This document shows positions 30,101 to 32,856 of a stretch of 32,856 nt of DNA, in pieces. The translations under genes and the position numbers were made by a program. The stretch is taken from positions 1 through 32,856 of the forward strand of contig JBBTBY010000164.1 of NCBI GenBank assembly GCA_038043445.1, written 5' to 3'. The notes below the pieces were generated by a model, which worked only from the letters and a program-made list of their open reading frames with translations, did no database searches and had not been told where the DNA came from. How positions within the stretch are numbered: the stretch's first letter is position 1; every line of letters begins with the position of its first letter. The stretch comes from Spirochaetota bacterium (GTDB lineage: Bacteria; Spirochaetota; Brachyspiria; Brachyspirales; JACRPF01).

Positions 30101-32856
30101 CTGGTTTCCGGGACCGGGGTATGGACGACGAATACTATCGATGTGAGCATGTTCTCGAACGCAACGAATGTGTTCTACGCCGCTGCCAGCAATGCGAGCG
30201 GTACGCTTTTCACCAATGTGCAGACGAACTTTTTTGATTTCACCGCGCCTGAGGTTTCGTTCACTGCGCCTGTGGCGCTCGAGGTCATAAGCAATACGGT
30301 GATCTATCAGGGTTCAAATGTCGATACGTCCGCACCGGTCATGGGGTTCTGGTACAATGTGAACGGCGGCGTATGGTCTTCGGTGCCGGTGGAGACGAAT
30401 TGGAGCGGGGACATCGATACCACGATGTACCCGAACGGGATTTTTGTTGTCGGGATACGATCGAGCAATGCTGCGGGGCTCGTTTCGTATGCCTACCGCA
30501 CGAATTACGTGGACAACATTCCGCCGATGTCAGCGACGTATAAATATCCGACAAATGCGGCGGTGAGTATCCTGACCTATTCAAATGCCGCGGCGTTCCC
30601 GCTCGCAAATCCTCCGCCGACCTTCGGGATTTTCGCCGGAGAATTGATCGTTGATCCGGGTACAAAGCTGAATGCCCCGGATGCGGTATCACTGAATGCT
30701 GATGCGAGCAGTACCGCCATGCACAGCGGGTTCCGGTACAAGATAAAGATCAACGAAAGCCTGATCTATGCGACGAATACCTATGTGCGGTGGCGGGGCT
30801 ATACCGATAAGACATCCGGCGGTGTCTATGTATGGAAGAACTCCGCTGGCGCATGGGCCCGGTGCGGGGCCGTTCCTGCAGCGAACGCCGATGTGATAAG
30901 CAATGCCGGACCGCTCAGTAACTATGCGACCAACGAGTATGGAACGAATTATATCTATATAATAGCGAGCGCCATACGTTCCGGAGGTGCGGGGACGATA
31001 TTCGGCGACTATGTAGAGGCGCGTATCGATTCATCGCCGGGTGTGCCGGGAGTGAATAATGACGCCGGGGCGTCGAACATCACCTTTAATTCGGCGCAGC
31101 TCAACGGCGTACTGGAATATGACAGCGGTGTGAACACCACCGTGCGCGTGTACTGGGGATCGGGCGACGGCGGCACAACGCCTGCGTCCTGGGCGAATAT
31201 GATAGACCTGGGGACGCGCAGCATCGGCGGATTTTCAACGAATGTATACGGATTATCTCCCGGGACGACACATTACTACCGAACGTTGGCGTCGAATGTC
31301 TATGGAACGAATTGGGCCGGGGTCACATCGAATTTTACCACAATGCCTATCATTATTGCGACCAATTTCACCATCGGCGGTGCGGGATATTATTCACTGC
31401 AGGCCGCTGTGAATGCCGCATCCGCCGGACATGAGATCCGCGTGCTAGCGACGAATCTTACGCGCAGTGCGGGGCAGCTCAATGCGCTTTCGATGACAAA
31501 CGCCGTTTTCATCACCAACAGGAACGATCTGAGGGTTATCGGCGGCTATGGTCCGGCGTTCGCTGTGCAGACAGGCTATACCGTACTTGACGGTTTGGGA
31601 GCGACGGCGGTCTCCAATCGGCTTGTGTACATTGCGAACCTTACCAACCTCATGTTCGACGGGTTCGTGATACGCGGCGGGGGGAGCAATGGCGGCGTTC
31701 CGATATTGACCGGAACAGGGGTCATTGCATCGAACGTGTCGAATTCGATATTTTCCAATATTGTCGTGAGCAACAATTGTTCGTCCAACGGCGGCGGTAT
31801 GTATATCGCTGATAGTGTCAACAGCGTCTATCATGGCGTGATCGCGGATAATAAGGCGTATAATTCCGCCGGTGGGATGTATTTCATGTACGGCAGCAAC
31901 AATACCATCGGCGGAATGATCGTCGGCAATACCGCGTCGAATTCCGGCGGCGGGGTGTGCACGTACTACAGCAGAGATTCACGCATAAGCGCCGATCTCA
32001 TCAGCAATACTTCATCGAATTTCGCGGCCGGCGCGTACCTGTACGCCAGCAGCAATATGAGCGTCAGCGGACGTATCTCGTACAATACCGCATCGAATGC
32101 CGGCGGCGGTCTGTATCTGAACCTCTCGTTCAGCAATGACATCGCAAGCGCTGTCGTGAACAACAGTTCGTCGAATTTCGGCGGAGGTGTGTATTCACTG
32201 AACAGCAGCAGTAACAGATTTACCGGCAGCATATCGAGCAATGCATCGAAAGATGCCGGCGGCCTCTATATGAGCCTTGGCGTCGGGAACAGCATCAGCG
32301 CGACGGTGAACGGGAATACGGCGACGAATATCGGCGGCGGATTGTATATCCTGAACAATACGAATTGCAGCGTCAGCGCAGTGCTCATGAACAACAGCGC
32401 GAGCAATTTCGGCGGCGGGATCTACTTCACCGGCGGGTCGAACATCATCATATCCGGCAGCTATTTTTCGAACAACAGCGCAGGGGCGACCAATGCCTCC
32501 ATCAGCTTCACGAACAGCACTGCGGCAGTAACGAACGATCCGTTCACGATATCCAATTGCACGTTCTTCGGCGGGGGCGCCAACAGCTATGCGATAATTG
32601 AGCACGGTACAAAAGATATAACGAATCAGACCATCGTATCCAATATTTTCTGGACAAATACGCTGTCCTATCTGTATGGCGACCTGACGGGTATAATTTC
32701 CAATAACCAGGTCGTTCTGTTGAATACGCCGAATACAAGGCATGATGCCATTGCGTCTGCGAAAAACGCTGTTATGCCGGTGATCCCGCTGCCGATCATC
32801 GCGACGAATGCAACGCTCGGCGGGGCCGGGTATTCGATGCTGCAGGATGCCATCGA
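27059..32856 (+). CDS. Giant beta-helix surface protein, continuation in shifted frame, open at window end
   Basis: This frame is stop-free from 26954 to the last base (about 1,930 residues) and contains the continuation of the preceding gene; the ATG at 27059 is only the first one in frame, not a proposed start. Domains in order: the end of the first helix; a fibronectin III-like domain (27505-27780; VIQWQQIALADFSNYQVYR); helix-capping module two at 27812 (TNLQQAINAAAGGHTI) with a NosD-like helix (28000-29750; repeated N-x-I-x-x-N); two Ig-like domains (about 29985-30525); a second fibronectin-like domain (31061-31347; VRVYWGSGDGGT, LSPGTTHYYRTLASN); module three at 31370 (GGAGYYSLQAAVNAASAGHEI) with Pmp-like GGG repeats; and module four starting at 32809. 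Asn and Ser are very frequent. Confidence 0.75.
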   Translation, partial: MIDRRYRCSILTNGLSTKFLSSAITSPSSDAFDIIRTTNLFFSNCLIASVPGTALIFSNAGTNIIMHCTITNNIAGISNVAFSSNRIHNNNIDNLGMNLASMNVASYAASNFFGTRAFTQMKLLRTNHGVTPWRNMFGGRNGDWVLPPSPNGCIAATNLALGQIVIQWQQIALADFSNYQVYRTQADSFSNLSDASRVFTGFNSTVTQFVENDMVGGVYRYYATVMDTNGNESWYSPMGIVTNNTIVASNANTFATYTNLQQAINAAAGGHTIIAYRTRHIGNYVIDRSLTLRSRDWIDFGENMRTIIESPSLTTDPLMLSNPAPISVTVEGFNICRGQTGVRVQSNVTANILNNVICSNESRGVLLNIGSLYCTIISNRIFSNAAQNFSGHGIYLNTNFGGALIEYNIIENNNGDTPYGIFARSSSNLLQIRYNTIVSNISARTNTGGGIRIEDCFSEVIGNTIGYNGKYACEGGGIVISNIAASTNLIADNIITHHLASNYSYGIYVITNAPLSLMIISNNSISSNGLSVISNLRARGVFVAAGGGTYVICDNTIAENRDAINCGGVGVHFNTGTFANAFIERNNIVRSGQSGISAFSTGAVTIRSNSIRDSGIAMSLASGAWEAFGIYASKSSALVIDGNTVTGTTSVNVTNIYGISVGTNASIINNTVVSNMPPNSKYACGIDMYGPCHYSLVSNNYVAYNAGTNTGYGIQVFASVPASNRFINNTVVNNRDFGIIMSGTNRSTVISGSAISSNGGYGIYIGTVASANRIVSNSIVGNKYAGVMLNNAAVATNIICSNIILGPGQEEGINLSSCPSNLIFRNVIADHMRGVSVVMANSNDIFNNTIYNNGNGIDWSTATNVRIRNNIIFGSTNIGVNDSGASGNSEINYTVFYNNAFGDTNVSARNRIGPSNMSGADPYIDTFGSYDILSPMSMAVDRGTNIPGISSTFLSNGPDIGWRESAFSSDQALFVCAITNPPANQWIGTPIVNFSGSAGASVTGVYFGTNSTMGLVSGTGVWTTNTIDVSMFSNATNVFYAAASNASGTLFTNVQTNFFDFTAPEVSFTAPVALEVISNTVIYQGSNVDTSAPVMGFWYNVNGGVWSSVPVETNWSGDIDTTMYPNGIFVVGIRSSNAAGLVSYAYRTNYVDNIPPMSATYKYPTNAAVSILTYSNAAAFPLANPPPTFGIFAGELIVDPGTKLNAPDAVSLNADASSTAMHSGFRYKIKINESLIYATNTYVRWRGYTDKTSGGVYVWKNSAGAWARCGAVPAANADVISNAGPLSNYATNEYGTNYIYIIASAIRSGGAGTIFGDYVEARIDSSPGVPGVNNDAGASNITFNSAQLNGVLEYDSGVNTTVRVYWGSGDGGTTPASWANMIDLGTRSIGGFSTNVYGLSPGTTHYYRTLASNVYGTNWAGVTSNFTTMPIIIATNFTIGGAGYYSLQAAVNAASAGHEIRVLATNLTRSAGQLNALSMTNAVFITNRNDLRVIGGYGPAFAVQTGYTVLDGLGATAVSNRLVYIANLTNLMFDGFVIRGGGSNGGVPILTGTGVIASNVSNSIFSNIVVSNNCSSNGGGMYIADSVNSVYHGVIADNKAYNSAGGMYFMYGSNNTIGGMIVGNTASNSGGGVCTYYSRDSRISADLISNTSSNFAAGAYLYASSNMSVSGRISYNTASNAGGGLYLNLSFSNDIASAVVNNSSSNFGGGVYSLNSSSNRFTGSISSNASKDAGGLYMSLGVGNSISATVNGNTATNIGGGLYILNNTNCSVSAVLMNNSASNFGGGIYFTGGSNIIISGSYFSNNSAGATNASISFTNSTAAVTNDPFTISNCTFFGGGANSYAIIEHGTKDITNQTIVSNIFWTNTLSYLYGDLTGIISNNQVVLLNTPNTRHDAIASAKNAVMPVIPLPIIATNATLGGAGYSMLQDAI
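31780..32450 (+). repeat. Second GGG[IVL]Y repeat array, about 25-residue period
   Basis: Units such as NTASNSGGGVCTYYSRDSRI, NTASNAGGGLYLNLSFSND, NSSSNFGGGVYSLNSSSNR and NTATNIGGGLYILNNTNCS recur about every 75-81 bp. They are more regular than the array near 26 kb, suggesting a younger expansion. Each unit would form one helix coil with an Asn at the turn. Confidence 0.65.

Noticed and set aside
25249-32743. Several long minus-strand open frames (for example 27632-28774)
   Set aside because: They are antisense shadows of the Asn/Ser/Gly-rich beta-helix gene; their His/Arg/Asp-rich composition and lack of ribosome sites do not look like proteins.

Overview
The window (about 57% G+C by eye, with one AT-rich island near 24.8-25.0 kb) looks like a chromosomal segment of a free-living, flagellated Gram-negative bacterium. 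Evidence for a double membrane is a TolC-like outer-membrane channel, an RND pump, a small outer-membrane barrel ending in Phe, and a very large secreted beta-helix protein. The partial FliD at the left edge resembles spirochaete FliD in its C-terminal half. Combined with several AraC regulators, UroD-like proteins and glycosidases, this suggests a deep-branching environmental spirochaete. A PVC-group relative (Lentisphaerae or Verrucomicrobia style) is the main alternative. The taxonomy is inference, because no rRNA or marker gene is present.

Layout. 2-730: the 3' part of fliD. 739-2976 (minus): a TPR/LemA/glycosyltransferase-9 operon with a recognisable promoter. 3111-5261 (plus): an AraC regulator and a UroD-like protein, with 21-bp-spaced direct repeats abutting the promoter between them. 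5320-8848 (minus): a UroD-like protein, glucose-6-phosphate isomerase and an AraC regulator. 9065-11515 (plus): a secreted multidomain clan GH-A glycosidase. 11519-12247 (minus): a third AraC regulator, apparently transcribed as a leaderless mRNA. 12534-19214 (plus): an efflux operon made of MarR regulator, small outer-membrane barrel, TolC-like channel, adaptor with an unusual hydrophobic N-terminus, and HAE1-type RND pump. 19311-19775 (plus): a DUF1801 protein. 19772-24799 (minus): a GntR/LacI hybrid regulator, a frameshifted arabinofuranosidase-like glycosidase, an alpha/beta hydrolase and glucose-6-phosphate dehydrogenase (zwf). 25192 to the right edge (plus): a modular, Asn/Ser/Gly-rich beta-helix surface protein of more than 2,500 residues, split by one frameshift near 27.09 kb and still open where the window ends.

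How the genes fit together. Much of the window is about glycan use: sugar-sensing regulators (three AraC, one GntR/LacI) sit next to two glycosidases, two UroD-like proteins, an alpha/beta hydrolase, and two entry enzymes of glucose-6-phosphate metabolism (pgi, zwf). The efflux operon is self-contained and probably autoregulated by its MarR protein. I did not find tRNA or rRNA genes, CRISPR arrays, insertion sequences, prophage genes or an obvious defence system. The most unusual features are the giant modular beta-helix protein, the two single-base frameshifts, the promoter architectures (a perfect consensus promoter, a leaderless araC, 21-bp direct repeats), and three short repeat-like intergenic elements.
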